Shown here: piece by piece, positions 53,483 to 64,000 of the stretch
Numbering within the stretch: the stretch's first letter is position 1
Layout: each line of letters starts with the position of its first letter
Origin: Staphylococcus lloydii
GTDB lineage: Bacteria > Bacillota > Bacilli > Staphylococcales > Staphylococcaceae
Reading direction: 5' to 3'
NCBI RefSeq assembly: GCF_015775975.1
Contig: NZ_CP064056.1
Location: forward strand, 1,240,001-1,304,000
DNA: 64,000 bases
The notes under the pieces: generated by a model
The model's database searches: none
Told to the model about the DNA's origin: nothing
What the model saw: the letters and a program-made list of their open reading frames with translations, nothing else
Translations under genes and position numbers: made by a program

Positions 53483-55306
53483 ATGGATAAACAAGAAAGA
53501 TTCAATAGACGAAAAAATATTAGAAACTTTTCTATTATCGCACATATCGACCATGGGAAATCTACATTAGCAGATAGAATTCTTGAAAATACAAAATCTG
53601 TAGAAACAAGAGATATGCAAAATCAGTTATTAGATTCAATGGACTTAGAAAGAGAACGCGGTATAACGATTAAATTAAATGCTGTACGTTTAAAATATGA
53701 TGCTAAAGATGGGGAAACATATACATTTCATTTGATTGATACGCCAGGACATGTCGATTTTACATATGAAGTATCTAGATCATTAGCCGCATGTGAAGGT
53801 GCAATACTTGTTGTAGATGCAGCACAAGGTATTGAGGCGCAAACGTTAGCTAATGTTTATTTAGCTCTAGATAATGACTTAGAGTTGTTACCAGTAGTAA
53901 ATAAAATAGACTTACCAGCTGCTGAACCAGAAAGAGTAAAACAGGAATTAGAAGATGTTATCGGCATCGACCAAGATGATGTCGTATTAGCGAGTGCTAA
54001 ATCAAATATAGGTATCGAAGAAATACTAGAGCAAATTGTGGAAACTGTGCCACCTCCAGAAGGTGACCCTGAAGCACCTTTAAAAGCACTTATTTTTGAC
54101 TCTGAATATGATCCTTATCGAGGCGTCATTTCATCAATTAGAGTCGTTGAAGGTGTCGTCAAAGCAGGAGATCGCATCAAAATGATGGCAACGGGTAAAA
54201 CTTTCGAAGTTACAGAAGTAGGTATTAACACACCTAAACAATTGCCTATCGACGAATTAACAGTCGGCGATGTGGGTTACATTATAGCGAGTATTAAAAA
54301 TGTGGATGACTCACGTGTTGGGGATACGATTACTCACGAAAACCGCCCTGCAGAAAAACCATTAAAAGGTTATAAAAAAATGAATCCAATGGTTTATTGT
54401 GGATTATTCCCAATAGATAACAAAGATTATAATGATTTAAGAGAAGCGTTAGAAAAGCTGCAATTAAATGATGCGTCATTAGAATTCGAACCGGAATCAT
54501 CTCAAGCCTTAGGATTTGGGTATAGAACTGGTTTCTTAGGTATGTTACATATGGAGATTATTCAAGAACGTATCGAAAGAGAATTCGGCATTGATTTAAT
54601 TGCAACTGCACCTTCAGTAATTTACGAATGTGATTTAAAAAATGGTGAATCTGTATCAGTAGATAACCCAGCGCAAATGCCTGAACGTGATCGTATTGAA
54701 AAAATCTTTGAACCTTATGTTAAAGCTACGATGATGGTACCAAATGATTATGTGGGTGCTGTAATGGAATTATGTCAACGTAAGCGTGGTAACTTTGTAA
54801 ATATGGACTATTTAGACGATATTCGCGTTAATATTGTTTATGAAATTCCATTAGCTGAAGTTGTATTCGACTTCTTCGACCAATTAAAATCAAATACTAA
54901 AGGGTACGCTTCATTTGATTATGAATTTATCGAAAACCAAGAAAGTGACTTGGTTAAGATGGATATTTTACTAAATGGCGAAAAGGTAGACGCATTAAGT
55001 TTTATTGTACATAAAGATTTTGCATATGAACGAGGCAAAGCTTTAGTAGAAAAATTAAAAACATTAATACCACGACAACAATTCGAAGTGCCTGTGCAAG
55101 CAGCAATTGGCCAAAAAATTGTTGCACGTACGAATATTAAATCTATGGGTAAAAACGTGTTATCTAAATGTTATGGTGGCGATATTAGCCGTAAACGTAA
55201 ATTATTAGAAAAACAAAAAGCAGGTAAAGCTAAAATGAAAGCAGTAGGAAATGTTGAAATTCCTCAAGACGCTTTCTTAGCCGTACTCAAAATGGATGAA
55301 GAATAA
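53483..55306 (+). CDS. lepA: Elongation factor 4 (LepA)
   Basis: A 607-residue translational GTPase. G1 [16 protein letters not shown]2 ERGITIK, G3 DTPGHVDF, G4 NKIDLP, then the EF-G-like domains and the LepA-specific C-terminal domain ([20 protein letters not shown]). It affects ribosome movement and initiation and 30S assembly. The Shine-Dalgarno before ATG 53483 is weak (AAAGTGAG). Confidence 0.97.
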   Translation: MDKQERFNRRKNIRNFSIIAHIDHGKSTLADRILENTKSVETRDMQNQLLDSMDLERERGITIKLNAVRLKYDAKDGETYTFHLIDTPGHVDFTYEVSRSLAACEGAILVVDAAQGIEAQTLANVYLALDNDLELLPVVNKIDLPAAEPERVKQELEDVIGIDQDDVVLASAKSNIGIEEILEQIVETVPPPEGDPEAPLKALIFDSEYDPYRGVISSIRVVEGVVKAGDRIKMMATGKTFEVTEVGINTPKQLPIDELTVGDVGYIIASIKNVDDSRVGDTITHENRPAEKPLKGYKKMNPMVYCGLFPIDNKDYNDLREALEKLQLNDASLEFEPESSQALGFGYRTGFLGMLHMEIIQERIEREFGIDLIATAPSVIYECDLKNGESVSVDNPAQMPERDRIEKIFEPYVKATMMVPNDYVGAVMELCQRKRGNFVNMDYLDDIRVNIVYEIPLAEVVFDFFDQLKSNTKGYASFDYEFIENQESDLVKMDILLNGEKVDALSFIVHKDFAYERGKALVEKLKTLIPRQQFEVPVQAAIGQKIVARTNIKSMGKNVLSKCYGGDISRKRKLLEKQKAGKAKMKAVGNVEIPQDAFLAVLKMDEE

Positions 55307-55310
55307 AACA

Positions 55311-55476
55311 ATTATTATTCGACTTAGGTTCCTCTAAGCAATGTGAAAAATGAAGCAAAGGTTCAGTAAATGACTTTGCCCGAATAAAATGAATAGTAAT
55401 GGCTGACTAAAGTTGAACCGGCGTGTTTTAACTTTAGTCATCTGTGCGGGGGTGGGACTGTTTTCTGTCCCACTCC
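55311..55476 (+). other. Folded intergenic element ending in a GTGGGAC hairpin
   Basis: Between lepA and hemW. TATTCG (55316-55321) pairs with CGAATA (55381-55386) and encloses two hairpins: CTTAG/CTAAG (55323-55338) and GCAAAG/CTTTGC (55355-55379). A third stem is TGACTAAAGTT (55404-55414) with AACTTTAGTCA (55430-55440). A final GGGGTGGGAC (55449-55458) with GTCCCACTCC (55467-55476) probably terminates transcription. GTGGGAC-type hairpins are a known style of staphylococcal intergenic repeat. No coding frame was seen. Confidence 0.55.
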
Positions 55477-55517
55477 TTAATTTATGTTAGTGATTATTAT
55501 GATAGGAGGTGTTCCAC

Positions 55518-56642
55518 ATGAAAGTGAAGAGTGCATATATCCATATTCCATTTTGCGTTAAAATTTGTACTTATTGTGACTTTAATAAGTATTTTATTCA
55601 AAACCAACCTGTTGATCATTATTTGGATTGTCTGATCAAAGAAATGGAAATGAGCGAAACAAGAGAGTTACAAACGATGTTTGTCGGTGGAGGGACACCT
55701 ACCGCTTTAGATGTACATCAGTTAGAAAAGTTATTAATAGCTATCAATAACTTATTTACAATTACTGGTGAATATAGTTTTGAAGCTAATCCTGACGAGC
55801 TAACCATTGAAAAGTTACAGTTATTAAAACGTTATGGTGTAAATCGTTTATCGATGGGCGTACAAACGTTTAATCCTAAACTGTTAGAGGTATTAGGTAG
55901 GAGTCATAAAACTGAAGATATATATTCGGCAGTCGAAAATGCAAGAACTGTGGGCTTTGAATCTATTAGTTTAGATTTAATGTATCAACTACCGCAACAA
56001 TCATTAGAAGATTTTAAAGAAAGTTTAGATTTAGCATTAGCACTAGATATTGATCATATTTCTAGTTATGGTCTGATTTTAGAACCACAAACTCAATTTT
56101 ATAATATGTATAGAAAAGGAAAATTGTCTATGCCCAATGAGGATGTTGGTGAAGCAATGTATGAATATTTAATAACAAGAATGCACAGTAGTGAAATGCA
56201 CCAATATGAATTATCCAATTTTGGTAAAGTTGGTCATGAGTCAGAACATAATAAAGTATATTGGAAGAACGAGGGTTATTATGGCTTTGGTGCTGGCGCA
56301 AGTGGCTATGTAGATGGGGAACGTTACACTAATGTTAACCCAGTAAATCACTATATTAAAAAAATCGAAAATAATGAACGCCCAATTTTACATGCCACTC
56401 AACCTACTAGAACTGAACAAATGGAAGAGGAAATGTTTTTAGGTTTAAGAATGAATCAAGGCGTTAGCATTTCACGTTTCCATGAGAAGTTCGATATTTC
56501 TATAAATGAAATCTTTGGTCAAACACTTTCTGATTTATTAGAAAGAGGATTGATCAAACAAAGCGATGATTATTTTTCATTAACTGAACGTGGGAAAGTC
56601 ATTGGTAACGAGGTTTTCGAAGCTTTTTTATTAAGCGTGTAA
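55518..56642 (+). CDS. hemW: Radical SAM heme chaperone HemW
   Basis: A 374-residue radical SAM protein, formerly annotated as HemN-like coproporphyrinogen oxidase. C13, C17 and C20 (PFCVKICTYCDF) bind the 4Fe-4S cluster, and FVGGGTPTAL and SMGVQTFN are conserved. It lacks the N-terminal extension of true HemN and fits HemW, which inserts heme into proteins. AGGAGGTG selects ATG 55518 over GTG 55509. Confidence 0.93.
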   Translation: MKVKSAYIHIPFCVKICTYCDFNKYFIQNQPVDHYLDCLIKEMEMSETRELQTMFVGGGTPTALDVHQLEKLLIAINNLFTITGEYSFEANPDELTIEKLQLLKRYGVNRLSMGVQTFNPKLLEVLGRSHKTEDIYSAVENARTVGFESISLDLMYQLPQQSLEDFKESLDLALALDIDHISSYGLILEPQTQFYNMYRKGKLSMPNEDVGEAMYEYLITRMHSSEMHQYELSNFGKVGHESEHNKVYWKNEGYYGFGAGASGYVDGERYTNVNPVNHYIKKIENNERPILHATQPTRTEQMEEEMFLGLRMNQGVSISRFHEKFDISINEIFGQTLSDLLERGLIKQSDDYFSLTERGKVIGNEVFEAFLLSV

Positions 56643-56670
56643 ATTTTTAATAATTTTCAATGCTTTAACA

Positions 56671-56699
56671 TTGACTTACTTTGACCAATTTGATAAATT
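56671..56699 (+). promoter_or_regulatory. Promoter of the hrcA-dnaK operon
   Basis: TTGACT (56671-56676), a 17-base spacer and TAAATT (56694-56699). Transcription would start at about 56706, inside the CIRCE operator, which suits repression by HrcA. Confidence 0.6.
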
Positions 56700-56703
56700 A
56701 TAA

Positions 56704-56730
56704 TTAGCACTTGAAACAAATGAGTGCTAA
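56704..56730 (+). promoter_or_regulatory. CIRCE operator for HrcA
   Basis: TTAGCACTT (56704-56712), 9 bases, GAGTGCTAA (56722-56730): one mismatch from the consensus inverted repeat. It lies between the promoter and hrcA. HrcA bound here represses the operon, and GroEL assists HrcA folding. Confidence 0.96.
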
Positions 56731-56742
56731 TGAGGTGAAAAC

Positions 56743-57723
56743 ATGATTACTCATAGACAATTGAGCATTTTAAATGCCATTGTTGAAGATTATGTCGATA
56801 CTGACCAACCAGTCGGTTCAAAGTCTTTGATAGAGCGACATAATTTAAATGTTAGCCCTGCTACTATTAGAAATGAGATGAAACAGTTAGAATCTCTAAA
56901 CCTAATAGAAAAGACACATACGTCTTCTGGAAGATCACCTTCCGAACTAGGGTTTAGATATTATGTAGATCAATTATTAAATCAAACATCTCATCAACAA
57001 CAACAAAAATTCCAACGTATTAGAGAAATATTAATTGAACATCAATATAATATTTCGACTGCTTTAGATGCTTTCGCAAATGAATTATCTATCGCTTCAC
57101 AGTATACTACGTTGGTTATGCGTCCGAATCATAAACAAGATATTATAAGTAATATTCACTTAGTCCGTGCTAATGATTATTTAGTAGTAATGGTTGTTGT
57201 GTTTACTTCAGGGCATGTTGAACACTTACATTTAGCTACTCAAAGTCGTTTAGACAATGATGAGTTAAACAAAATTTCAAATTTTGTCACTGCTAAATAC
57301 AATGAGTTGTCCACATACCACTTCGAAAATGATTTAAATTCATTTACACAGTCTGTGAATGAACGTAAATTTATTCGAGATATGCTAGAGACATTACAAT
57401 TACATTTTGATAATCAAAGTAATGGCATTTTTATGGGTGGAAAGGTTAAACTAATTGATGCGTTGAATGAAACCAACGTCTCATCAATACAACCTATTTT
57501 ACAATATATTGAGTCTAATAAAATAAATGACTTACTCAATGAAATGTCAGGTTCGTCCATTAATGTCAAAATAGGACATGAAATTGACGATAGCTTAAGT
57601 GATATTTCTATCGTTTCAAGTGATTATCATATTGATGATAGATTAAAAGGTAAGATTGCGGTAATTGGACCTACTGCAATGAACTATCAAAATGTAATAC
57701 ATTTACTAAATAAGATTTGGTAA
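56743..57723 (+). CDS. hrcA: Heat-inducible transcription repressor HrcA
   Basis: A 326-residue repressor. The winged-helix domain has [23 protein letters not shown], and [19 protein letters not shown] follows; the dimerisation and inserted domains fill the rest. It binds the CIRCE site just upstream, so the operon is autoregulated. GAGGTG precedes ATG 56743. Confidence 0.96.
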   Translation: MITHRQLSILNAIVEDYVDTDQPVGSKSLIERHNLNVSPATIRNEMKQLESLNLIEKTHTSSGRSPSELGFRYYVDQLLNQTSHQQQQKFQRIREILIEHQYNISTALDAFANELSIASQYTTLVMRPNHKQDIISNIHLVRANDYLVVMVVVFTSGHVEHLHLATQSRLDNDELNKISNFVTAKYNELSTYHFENDLNSFTQSVNERKFIRDMLETLQLHFDNQSNGIFMGGKVKLIDALNETNVSSIQPILQYIESNKINDLLNEMSGSSINVKIGHEIDDSLSDISIVSSDYHIDDRLKGKIAVIGPTAMNYQNVIHLLNKIW

Positions 57724-57749
57724 TTAATATTTGTATTGGAGGGCAGGAA

Positions 57750-58391
57750 ATGACTGAGAACAACGAATCAGTAAGCAACAATCAAGAAACAGAAGCAGAG
57801 ACATCTCAAACGGCTAACCAAAATCATGAAAATGATTCTGCCGCTAGTGTTGCTGAAGAACAAACACAAGATGCGAACGATAACCTGCAAGACAACGAAA
57901 CAGAAACAACTGAAAATGAAGCAGAACAGGTTGATCCTAAAGACGCAGAAATTGAAAAACTTCAACAAGAAGTTCAGCAAAATGAAGAAAAATATTTACG
58001 TTTATATGCAGAATTTGAAAACTATAAACGTCGTATTCAAAAAGAAAATCAAACAATGAAAGAATATCAAGCACAAAGTGTGTTAAATGATATTTTACCA
58101 ACAATTGATAATATTGAACGTGCTTTACAAATAGATGGGGAAGATGAACAATTTGTTTCACTTAAAAAAGGTGTGCAAATGGTTTATGATAGCCTTTTAA
58201 AAGCACTTCAAGACAATGGCCTAGAAAGAATTGAATCAGAAGGTCAACAATTTGATCCAAATTTCCATCAAGCAGTGATGCAAGATAATAATGATGAGTT
58301 TGAAACAGGTCAAGTTACTCAAGAATTACAAACAGGATACAAATTAAAAGATCGTGTACTTAGACCTTCAATGGTTAAAGTAAATGAATAA
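57750..58391 (+). CDS. grpE: Nucleotide exchange factor GrpE
   Basis: A 213-residue DnaK co-chaperone. An acidic, Gln/Glu/Asn-rich, disordered N-terminal region (1-70) is followed by the long coiled coil ([18 protein letters not shown]) and the C-terminal beta domain ending [21 protein letters not shown] (57738-57743) fixes ATG 57750; an in-frame start 33 bases earlier overlaps hrcA and has no site. Confidence 0.95.
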   Translation: MTENNESVSNNQETEAETSQTANQNHENDSAASVAEEQTQDANDNLQDNETETTENEAEQVDPKDAEIEKLQQEVQQNEEKYLRLYAEFENYKRRIQKENQTMKEYQAQSVLNDILPTIDNIERALQIDGEDEQFVSLKKGVQMVYDSLLKALQDNGLERIESEGQQFDPNFHQAVMQDNNDEFETGQVTQELQTGYKLKDRVLRPSMVKVNE

Positions 58392-58442
58392 AAATTAATT
58401 TCACAATAAACTTATTATATAACTAACAGGAGGAATATTTTT

Positions 58443-60278
58443 ATGAGTAAAGTAATAGGTATTGATTTAGGTACTACAAATTCATGTGTTGCTGTATTAG
58501 AAGGTGACGAACCTAAAGTTATTCAAAACCCTGAAGGTGCAAGAACTACACCATCAGTAGTTGCATTCAAAAACGGTGAAACACAAGTTGGTGAAGTTGC
58601 TAAAAGACAAGCAATCACTAATGCTAACACTATCCAATCAATTAAACGTCATATGGGTACTGACTATAAAGTTGATATCGAAGGAAAATCTTATACACCT
58701 CAAGAAATTTCAGCAATGATTTTACAAAACCTTAAAAAAACAGCTGAAGATTATTTAGGTGACACAGTAGATAAAGCTGTTGTAACTGTTCCAGCTTATT
58801 TCAATGATGCTGAACGTCAAGCTACTAAAGACGCTGGTAAAATTGCTGGTTTAGAAGTAGAACGTATCATTAACGAACCAACTGCAGCTGCTTTAGCTTA
58901 TGGTTTAGACAAAACTGAAAGCGACCAAAAAGTATTAGTATTTGACCTTGGTGGCGGTACTTTTGACGTTTCTATCTTAGAATTAGGTGACGGCGTATTT
59001 GAAGTACTATCAACATCAGGTGACAACAAACTAGGTGGGGATGACTTTGACCAAGTTATCATCGATTATCTAGTATCTGAATTCAAAAAAGAAAATGGCG
59101 TAGACTTAAGCCAAGACAAAATGGCATTACAACGTCTTAAAGACGCTGCTGAAAAAGCTAAAAAAGACTTATCTGGTGTATCTCAAACACAAATTTCTCT
59201 ACCATTCATTTCAGCAGGAGAAAGTGGTCCATTACACTTAGAAATTAACTTAACTCGTTCTAAATTTGAAGAGTTAGCTGATAGCTTAATCAGAAGAACT
59301 ATGGAACCAACTCGTCAAGCTATGAAAGATGCTGGTTTATCTAGCTCTGACATTGATGAAGTAATTCTAGTTGGTGGTTCTACAAGAATCCCTGCAGTTC
59401 AAGAAGCTGTTAAAAAAGAAATCAATAAAGACCCACACAAAGGTGTTAACCCAGACGAAGTTGTAGCTATGGGTGCTGCAATCCAAGGTGGCGTAATCAC
59501 TGGTGATGTTAAAGACGTAGTATTATTAGACGTAACTCCACTTTCATTAGGTATCGAAATCATGGGTGGACGTATGAATACTCTAATTGAAAGAAATACT
59601 ACTATCCCAACATCTAAATCACAAGTTTACTCTACAGCTGCAGATAACCAACCAGCCGTTGATATTCACGTATTACAAGGTGAACGTCCAATGGCATCAG
59701 ATAACAAAACATTGGGTAGATTCCAATTAACTGATATTCCACCAGCTCCACGTGGTGTGCCACAAATCGAAGTAACATTCGATATCGATAAAAATGGTAT
59801 TGTTAACGTTACTGCGAAAGACTTAGGTACTAACAAAGAACAAAATATCACTATCCAATCAAGCAATACTTTATCTGATGATGAAATCGATCGTATGGTT
59901 AAAGATGCTGAAGAAAATGCAGAAGCAGACGAAAAACGTCGTGAAGAAAGTGATCTTAGAAACGAAGCTGACAGCTTAGTATTCCAAGTTGAAAAAACAA
60001 TCACTGACTTAGGCGAAAATGTATCTGAAGAAGATAAATCAAATGCTGAAGAGAAAAAAGAAGCATTAAAATCAGCACTTGAAGGTTCAGACCTTGACGA
60101 TATTAAAGCTAAAAAAGAAGAATTAGAACAAGTAGTTCAAGACTTATCAGCTAAAGTATATCAACAAGCTCAAGAACAAGCGCAAGCTCAACAAGGTGAA
60201 CAAGGACAAGCACAAGACGATAACGTTGAAGATGCTGATTTTAAAGAAGTTAACGATGACGACGAACAAAAAAAATAA
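58443..60278 (+). CDS. dnaK: Chaperone DnaK (Hsp70)
   Basis: A 611-residue Hsp70. [31 protein letters not shown] and [14 protein letters not shown] are the nucleotide-binding signatures. The Gram-positive deletion in the N-terminal domain is consistent with the length. The substrate domain and lid follow, and the tail is rich in Gln/Ala/Glu and ends DDDEQKK. AGGAGG precedes ATG 58443. Its codon choice looks strongly biased, as in highly expressed genes. Confidence 0.98.
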   Translation: MSKVIGIDLGTTNSCVAVLEGDEPKVIQNPEGARTTPSVVAFKNGETQVGEVAKRQAITNANTIQSIKRHMGTDYKVDIEGKSYTPQEISAMILQNLKKTAEDYLGDTVDKAVVTVPAYFNDAERQATKDAGKIAGLEVERIINEPTAAALAYGLDKTESDQKVLVFDLGGGTFDVSILELGDGVFEVLSTSGDNKLGGDDFDQVIIDYLVSEFKKENGVDLSQDKMALQRLKDAAEKAKKDLSGVSQTQISLPFISAGESGPLHLEINLTRSKFEELADSLIRRTMEPTRQAMKDAGLSSSDIDEVILVGGSTRIPAVQEAVKKEINKDPHKGVNPDEVVAMGAAIQGGVITGDVKDVVLLDVTPLSLGIEIMGGRMNTLIERNTTIPTSKSQVYSTAADNQPAVDIHVLQGERPMASDNKTLGRFQLTDIPPAPRGVPQIEVTFDIDKNGIVNVTAKDLGTNKEQNITIQSSNTLSDDEIDRMVKDAEENAEADEKRREESDLRNEADSLVFQVEKTITDLGENVSEEDKSNAEEKKEALKSALEGSDLDDIKAKKEELEQVVQDLSAKVYQQAQEQAQAQQGEQGQAQDDNVEDADFKEVNDDDEQKK

Positions 60279-60340
60279 TTTGAATGATGCAGCACGAGTC
60301 GTAGTTAATTAAATAAGAAATCCAATTGCTTAGCCAAAAT

Positions 60341-60380
60341 AAGTCAAAGTCAATTGCACATTGGCTTTGACTTTTCTTTT
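60341..60380 (+). terminator. Hairpin with T-rich tail between dnaK and dnaJ
   Basis: AAGTCAAAGTCAA (60341-60353) pairs with TTGGCTTTGACTT (60361-60373) over 13 bp with one G-T pair, then TTCTTTTT. It may be a partial terminator or RNA-stability element lowering dnaJ against dnaK. Confidence 0.6.
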
Positions 60381-60424
60381 TAATTAGTTGCAATTCAAAT
60401 AATAACTAGAAGGAGAGATAAACT

Positions 60425-61558
60425 GTGGCCAAACGAGATTACTATGAGGTCTTAGGTGTAAGCAAAGACGCATCAAAAGACGAAATTAAAAAAGCTTACC
60501 GTAAACTTTCTAAAAAATATCATCCGGATATTAATAGCGAAGAAGGTGCAGACGAAAAGTTCAAAGAGATTTCAGAAGCTTATGAAGTACTAGGCGATGA
60601 AAATAAAAGAGCTAACTATGATCAATTCGGTCATAGTGGACCACAAGGTGGCTTTGGTGGTCAAGGATTCGGCGGTCAAGACTTTAGTGGTTTCGGCGGT
60701 GGCGGATTTGAAGACATCTTTAGTTCATTCTTCGGTGGCGGCCGTCAACGTGACCCTAATGGACCTAGAAAAGGTGACGATTTACAATATACAATGACAG
60801 TTACCTTTGATGAAGCTGTATTTGGTACTGAAAAAGAAATTTCTATCAGAAAAGACGTCACTTGTCATACTTGTGATGGTGAAGGTGCTAAACCTGGTTC
60901 TAAGAAAAAGACTTGTAACTATTGTAATGGTGCTGGTCATGTTTCAGTTGAACAAAATACCATCTTAGGCAGAGTTAGAACAGAAAAAGTTTGTCCAGTC
61001 TGTGATGGTTCAGGACAAGAATTTGAAGAACCTTGTGAAACTTGTCATGGTAAAGGTACAGAAAATAAAACTGTTAAAATTAAAGTTACTGTGCCAGAAG
61101 GCGTAGACAATGAACAACAAATTAGATTAGCAGGTGAAGGTACACCAGGCGAAAATGGTGGCCCTCACGGAGATTTATATGTTGTATTCAGAGTTAAACC
61201 TTCAGAAAAATTCGAAAGAATGGGCGATGATATTTATTACAGCCTAGATATCACATTCCCACAAGCCGCTTTAGGTGATGAAATCAAAGTACCAACGCTT
61301 AAAAGTAGCGTAATGTTAACCGTACCTGCCGGAACGCAAACTGGTAAGCAATTCCGCTTAAAAGATAAAGGTATTAAAAACGTACATGGCTATGGTTACG
61401 GCGATTTATTCGTAAATGTAAATGTAGTAACGCCAACTAAAATCAATGATCGACAAAGAGAACTTTTAAGAGAATTTGCCGAGATTAATGGCGAAGAATT
61501 ATCTGAACAACCATCAAATTTTAGAGACAAAGCTAAACGCTTCTTTAAAGGAGAATAA
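60425..61558 (+). CDS. dnaJ: Co-chaperone DnaJ (Hsp40)
   Basis: A 377-residue type I DnaJ. The J domain has the YHPDIN motif and ends before a Gly/Phe-rich stretch (about 75-110). Four zinc-binding CxxCxGxG-type repeats follow ([32 protein letters not shown]), then the two substrate-binding beta domains. Start is GTG 60425 behind AAGGAGAG. It is downstream of dnaK in the CIRCE-controlled operon. Confidence 0.97.
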   Translation: MAKRDYYEVLGVSKDASKDEIKKAYRKLSKKYHPDINSEEGADEKFKEISEAYEVLGDENKRANYDQFGHSGPQGGFGGQGFGGQDFSGFGGGGFEDIFSSFFGGGRQRDPNGPRKGDDLQYTMTVTFDEAVFGTEKEISIRKDVTCHTCDGEGAKPGSKKKTCNYCNGAGHVSVEQNTILGRVRTEKVCPVCDGSGQEFEEPCETCHGKGTENKTVKIKVTVPEGVDNEQQIRLAGEGTPGENGGPHGDLYVVFRVKPSEKFERMGDDIYYSLDITFPQAALGDEIKVPTLKSSVMLTVPAGTQTGKQFRLKDKGIKNVHGYGYGDLFVNVNVVTPTKINDRQRELLREFAEINGEELSEQPSNFRDKAKRFFKGE

Positions 61559-61564
61559 ATTATT

Positions 61565-62503
61565 ATGCAGTGGACCGAAGTTTCCATAACAGTTAATCAC
61601 GACGTAGCTTCTTTAGTTAGTAACATATTAGAAGATTATGGCTCTAACGGAGTTGTTATTGAAGACTCAAATGATTTGAACCACGATTTCGAAGATAAAT
61701 TTGGTGAAATTTATGATTTAAGTAAAGATGCATATCCAGATACTGGTGTAAGACTTAAAGCATATTTTAATGAGATAAAATTCACCAATGATTTAAAGTC
61801 TAACATTATCGAATCAATCAAGTCGCTTGAATCCTTAAACCATGATGTTTTTGATTATCAAGAAACTAACATTCAAGAACAAGACTGGGAAAATGAATGG
61901 AAAAATTATTTTCATCCATTTAGAGCGTCTGAACGATTTACTATTGTTCCAAGTTGGGAAAATTATCAAAAAACAGATTCAGATGAATTATGTATTGAAC
62001 TAGATCCTGGCATGGCCTTTGGTACGGGCGACCATCCAACTACTAATATGTGTTTAAAAGCTATTGAAAAATACGTCGATGCTAACGACAGTGTCATAGA
62101 TGTAGGGACTGGGTCAGGTATATTGAGTATCGCTGCACATTTACTAGGTGTAAAACGTATCAAAGCTTTAGATCTCGATGAAATGGCTGTTAAAGTAGCG
62201 GTTGATAATTTTAAAAAGAATAACTGTGAAGATTCAATCGAAGCTGTACCTGGTAACTTATTAACTGAGGAAACTGAAAAATTTGATGTGGTTATAGCAA
62301 ATATTTTAGCTCATATTATTGATGAAATGATTGATGATGCTTATAATACTTTAAATAAAGATGGTTATTTTATTACTTCTGGTATAATAGAAGAAAAGCA
62401 CGAAGAAATAATCGAACATATGAAGCGTACAGGATTTAAAATCATTTCAGTAAACCACGATAATAGTTGGGTCTGTATTGTGGGACAGAAAGAGAGCGAA
62501 TAA
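61565..62503 (+). CDS. prmA: Ribosomal protein L11 methyltransferase
   Basis: A 312-residue SAM-dependent enzyme that methylates ribosomal protein uL11. The N-terminal substrate-recognition domain is followed by [14 protein letters not shown] and the SAM motif [15 protein letters not shown], with NILAHII as the catalytic NxL-type motif. AAAGGAG lies before ATG 61565, 6 bases after dnaJ. It joins the heat-shock genes to rsmE and mtaB. Confidence 0.96.
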   Translation: MQWTEVSITVNHDVASLVSNILEDYGSNGVVIEDSNDLNHDFEDKFGEIYDLSKDAYPDTGVRLKAYFNEIKFTNDLKSNIIESIKSLESLNHDVFDYQETNIQEQDWENEWKNYFHPFRASERFTIVPSWENYQKTDSDELCIELDPGMAFGTGDHPTTNMCLKAIEKYVDANDSVIDVGTGSGILSIAAHLLGVKRIKALDLDEMAVKVAVDNFKKNNCEDSIEAVPGNLLTEETEKFDVVIANILAHIIDEMIDDAYNTLNKDGYFITSGIIEEKHEEIIEHMKRTGFKIISVNHDNSWVCIVGQKESE

Positions 62504-62505
62504 TT

Positions 62506-63258
62506 TTGCAAAGATATTTTTTAAACCAAAACGCTGATTTTAATCAGCGTTTTTTTATTACACAAAGTGATGATATTCATCATATTACTAAGGTTATGCG
62601 ACATCAGATTGGTGACGAAATTATAGTTACCTTTAATGAGCAAGTAGCTTATCAATGTGAAATTACCAACATTGAAAATGAACGTATAGAGATTATAACT
62701 GTACAACAATTAGACATTAATACCGAATTACCACAAGCTGTGACGATTTGTAGTGGACTTATTAAAGCTGATAAATATGAGTGGTTATTACAAAAAGCAA
62801 CTGAATTAGGTGCACATCATTTTATCGCAACGACAATGGATCGTTCTGTCGCTAAATTAAATGCTTCAAAAGTAGAAAAAAAATTAGAAAGATGGCAAAA
62901 AATTGCCAAAGAAGCAGCAGAACAAAGTTATAGATTAATCATACCTAACGTTGAATATGTGTCGAATTTACAAGTTTTATGTGATAATATAGATAAATAT
63001 GATTATGTACTTGTAGCATATGAAGATGCAGCGAAGAATGGTGAAACCAATAATTTCAAAACTTTATTACAACATTTCGAACCTAATACAAGCGTATTAG
63101 TAATTTTCGGACCAGAGGGTGGCTTTTCCGAAACAGAGATTAAATTGTTAGATAAAGTAGGCAAACAAATTGGTTTAGGACCAAGAATTTTACGGGCAGA
63201 AACTGCACCATTATATGTGTTGAGTGCGATAAGTTATCAAAAAGAACTATTGGGGTGA
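62506..63258 (+). CDS. rsmE: 16S rRNA (uracil-1498-N3)-methyltransferase
   Basis: A 250-residue SPOUT methyltransferase. The N-terminal PUA-like domain has HHITKVMRHQIGDEI; the knot has VIFGPEGGFSETE and LGPRILRAETAPLY. The start is TTG 62506 (MQRYFLNQ), 2 bases after the prmA stop and aligning with the family N-terminus; longer in-frame starts would lie inside prmA. Confidence 0.94.
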   Translation: MQRYFLNQNADFNQRFFITQSDDIHHITKVMRHQIGDEIIVTFNEQVAYQCEITNIENERIEIITVQQLDINTELPQAVTICSGLIKADKYEWLLQKATELGAHHFIATTMDRSVAKLNASKVEKKLERWQKIAKEAAEQSYRLIIPNVEYVSNLQVLCDNIDKYDYVLVAYEDAAKNGETNNFKTLLQHFEPNTSVLVIFGPEGGFSETEIKLLDKVGKQIGLGPRILRAETAPLYVLSAISYQKELLG

Positions 63259-63263
63259 TATTT

Positions 63264-64000
63264 ATGTCCACAGTTGCATTTCATACTTTAGGTTGCAAAG
63301 TAAATCACTATGAGACAGAAGCAATTTGGCAATTATTCAAAGAAGCTGATTACGACAGAGTAGATTTTGAAACAAATGCTGACGTGTTTGTTATTAATAC
63401 ATGTACAGTAACTAATACTGGAGATAAAAAAAGCAGACAAGTTATACGTCGTGCAATAAGACAAAATCCAGACGCGGTTGTATGTGTAACAGGTTGTTAC
63501 GCACAAACTTCACCGGCAGAAATAATGGAAATACCTGGTGTAGATATTGTCGTTGGTACTCAAGATCGTACTAAATTAATTGGTTACATAGAACAATATA
63601 AACAAGAACGACAACCAATTAACGGTGTGGGTAATATTATGAAAAATCGTACTTATGAAGAATTAGAAGTACCTTATTTTACAGACCGTACACGTGCTTC
63701 ATTGAAGATACAAGAAGGTTGTAATAATTTCTGCACTTTCTGTATTATTCCATGGGCAAGAGGGTTAATGCGTTCACGTGATCCTGAAAAAGTTGTAGAA
63801 CAAGCAACACAACTCGTTGATTCTGGTTATAAAGAAATAGTATTAACTGGTATCCACACTGGTGGCTACGGTCAAGACTTAAAAAATTATAATCTAGCTC
63901 AATTATTACGTGATTTAGAAACGATTGATGGTTTAGAACGTATACGTATTTCATCTATAGAAGCAAGTCAGTTAACTGACGAAGTTATCGATGTTATTGC
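63264..64000 (+). CDS. mtaB: tRNA t6A37 methylthiotransferase MtaB, N-terminal part
   Basis: ATG 63264 opens a frame that runs past the end of the window, giving about 245 residues. The UPF0004 domain starts FHTLGCKVNHYE with two further cysteines (NTCTVTNTG and VTGCYAQ), binding one Fe-S cluster. The radical SAM motif is C153, C157 and C160 (GCNNFCTFC). It converts t6A to ms2t6A in ANN-decoding tRNAs. GGGGTGAT precedes the start, 5 bases after rsmE. Confidence 0.94.
   Translation, partial: MSTVAFHTLGCKVNHYETEAIWQLFKEADYDRVDFETNADVFVINTCTVTNTGDKKSRQVIRRAIRQNPDAVVCVTGCYAQTSPAEIMEIPGVDIVVGTQDRTKLIGYIEQYKQERQPINGVGNIMKNRTYEELEVPYFTDRTRASLKIQEGCNNFCTFCIIPWARGLMRSRDPEKVVEQATQLVDSGYKEIVLTGIHTGGYGQDLKNYNLAQLLRDLETIDGLERIRISSIEASQLTDEVIDVI

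Noticed and set aside
57826-58059. 77-codon Lys/Asn-rich frame
   Set aside because: It is another frame of grpE within its low-complexity acidic region.
62477-62490. GTGGGACAGAAA, similar to the staphylococcal intergenic repeat
   Set aside because: It encodes the conserved-looking C-terminus of PrmA and has no inverted partner, so a chance match is more likely.

Overview
The window is a 64 kb piece of a low-GC Firmicute chromosome that reads as core genome of a Staphylococcus. The gene order (ruvAB-queA-tgt-yajC-secDF-recJ-apt-relA-dtd-lytH-hisS-aspS through alaS, the yqe cluster, comE, holA, rpsT, lepA, hemW, hrcA-grpE-dnaK-dnaJ-prmA-rsmE-mtaB) and the protein sequences are those of staphylococci. 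Which species cannot be decided here; the intrinsic-looking ABC-F gene argues against S. aureus and fits a coagulase-negative species. No rRNA or tRNA gene, prophage, insertion sequence or CRISPR array was seen.

Layout. 1-12.2 kb: Holliday junction branch migration (ruvA end, ruvB), queuosine synthesis (queA, tgt), Sec accessory proteins (yajC, secDF), recJ, apt, the stringent-response enzyme relA and dtd. 12.2-16.4 kb: the cell-wall amidase lytH, then a T-box-controlled hisS-aspS pair. 16.4-18.9 kb: a 6S RNA gene, tcdA and a reverse-strand rarA. 19.0-22.9 kb: cymR followed by the only clearly variable block: a CsbD-like stress protein, a 55-residue small protein, a reverse-strand luciferase-like monooxygenase and an antibiotic-resistance-type ABC-F ATPase behind a leader that looks like an inducible attenuator. 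22.9-36.7 kb: iscS-type desulfurase and mnmA, a TPR protein, recD2, T-box-controlled alaS, ireB-ruvX-DUF1292, trmR-trhP1-trhP2-udk-greA. 36.9-42.5 kb: a 5-oxoprolinase cluster (pxpB, pxpC, a biotin carrier, a biotin carboxylase, pxpA) with an NRAMP-fold transporter. 42.7-48.4 kb: mtnN and the yqeG-yqeH-aroE-yhbY-nadD-yqeK-rsfS-yqeM operon. 48.4-53.2 kb: competence genes comEA-EB-EC, holA and reverse-strand rpsT. 53.5-64 kb: lepA, hemW, the CIRCE-controlled hrcA-grpE-dnaK-dnaJ heat-shock operon, prmA, rsmE and the start of mtaB.

Themes. Translation dominates: two synthetases under T-boxes, many tRNA modification genes (queA, tgt, tcdA, mnmA with its sulfur donor, trmR and trhP1/P2, mtaB), ribosome assembly or silencing factors (yqeH, yhbY, rsfS, rsmE, prmA, lepA) and stringent control (relA).

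The most interesting items are (1) the ABC-F leader, with a 17-codon upstream frame and three mutually exclusive pairings, one covering the Shine-Dalgarno; (2) the split biotin-dependent, urea-carboxylase-like 5-oxoprolinase cluster with an NRAMP protein lacking the metal-site motifs; (3) a terminator-type hairpin that contains the comEA ribosome binding site; (4) a folded intergenic element between lepA and hemW; and (5) a hisS-aspS T-box whose tRNA-end-binding base does not fit the usual tRNA-His discriminator.
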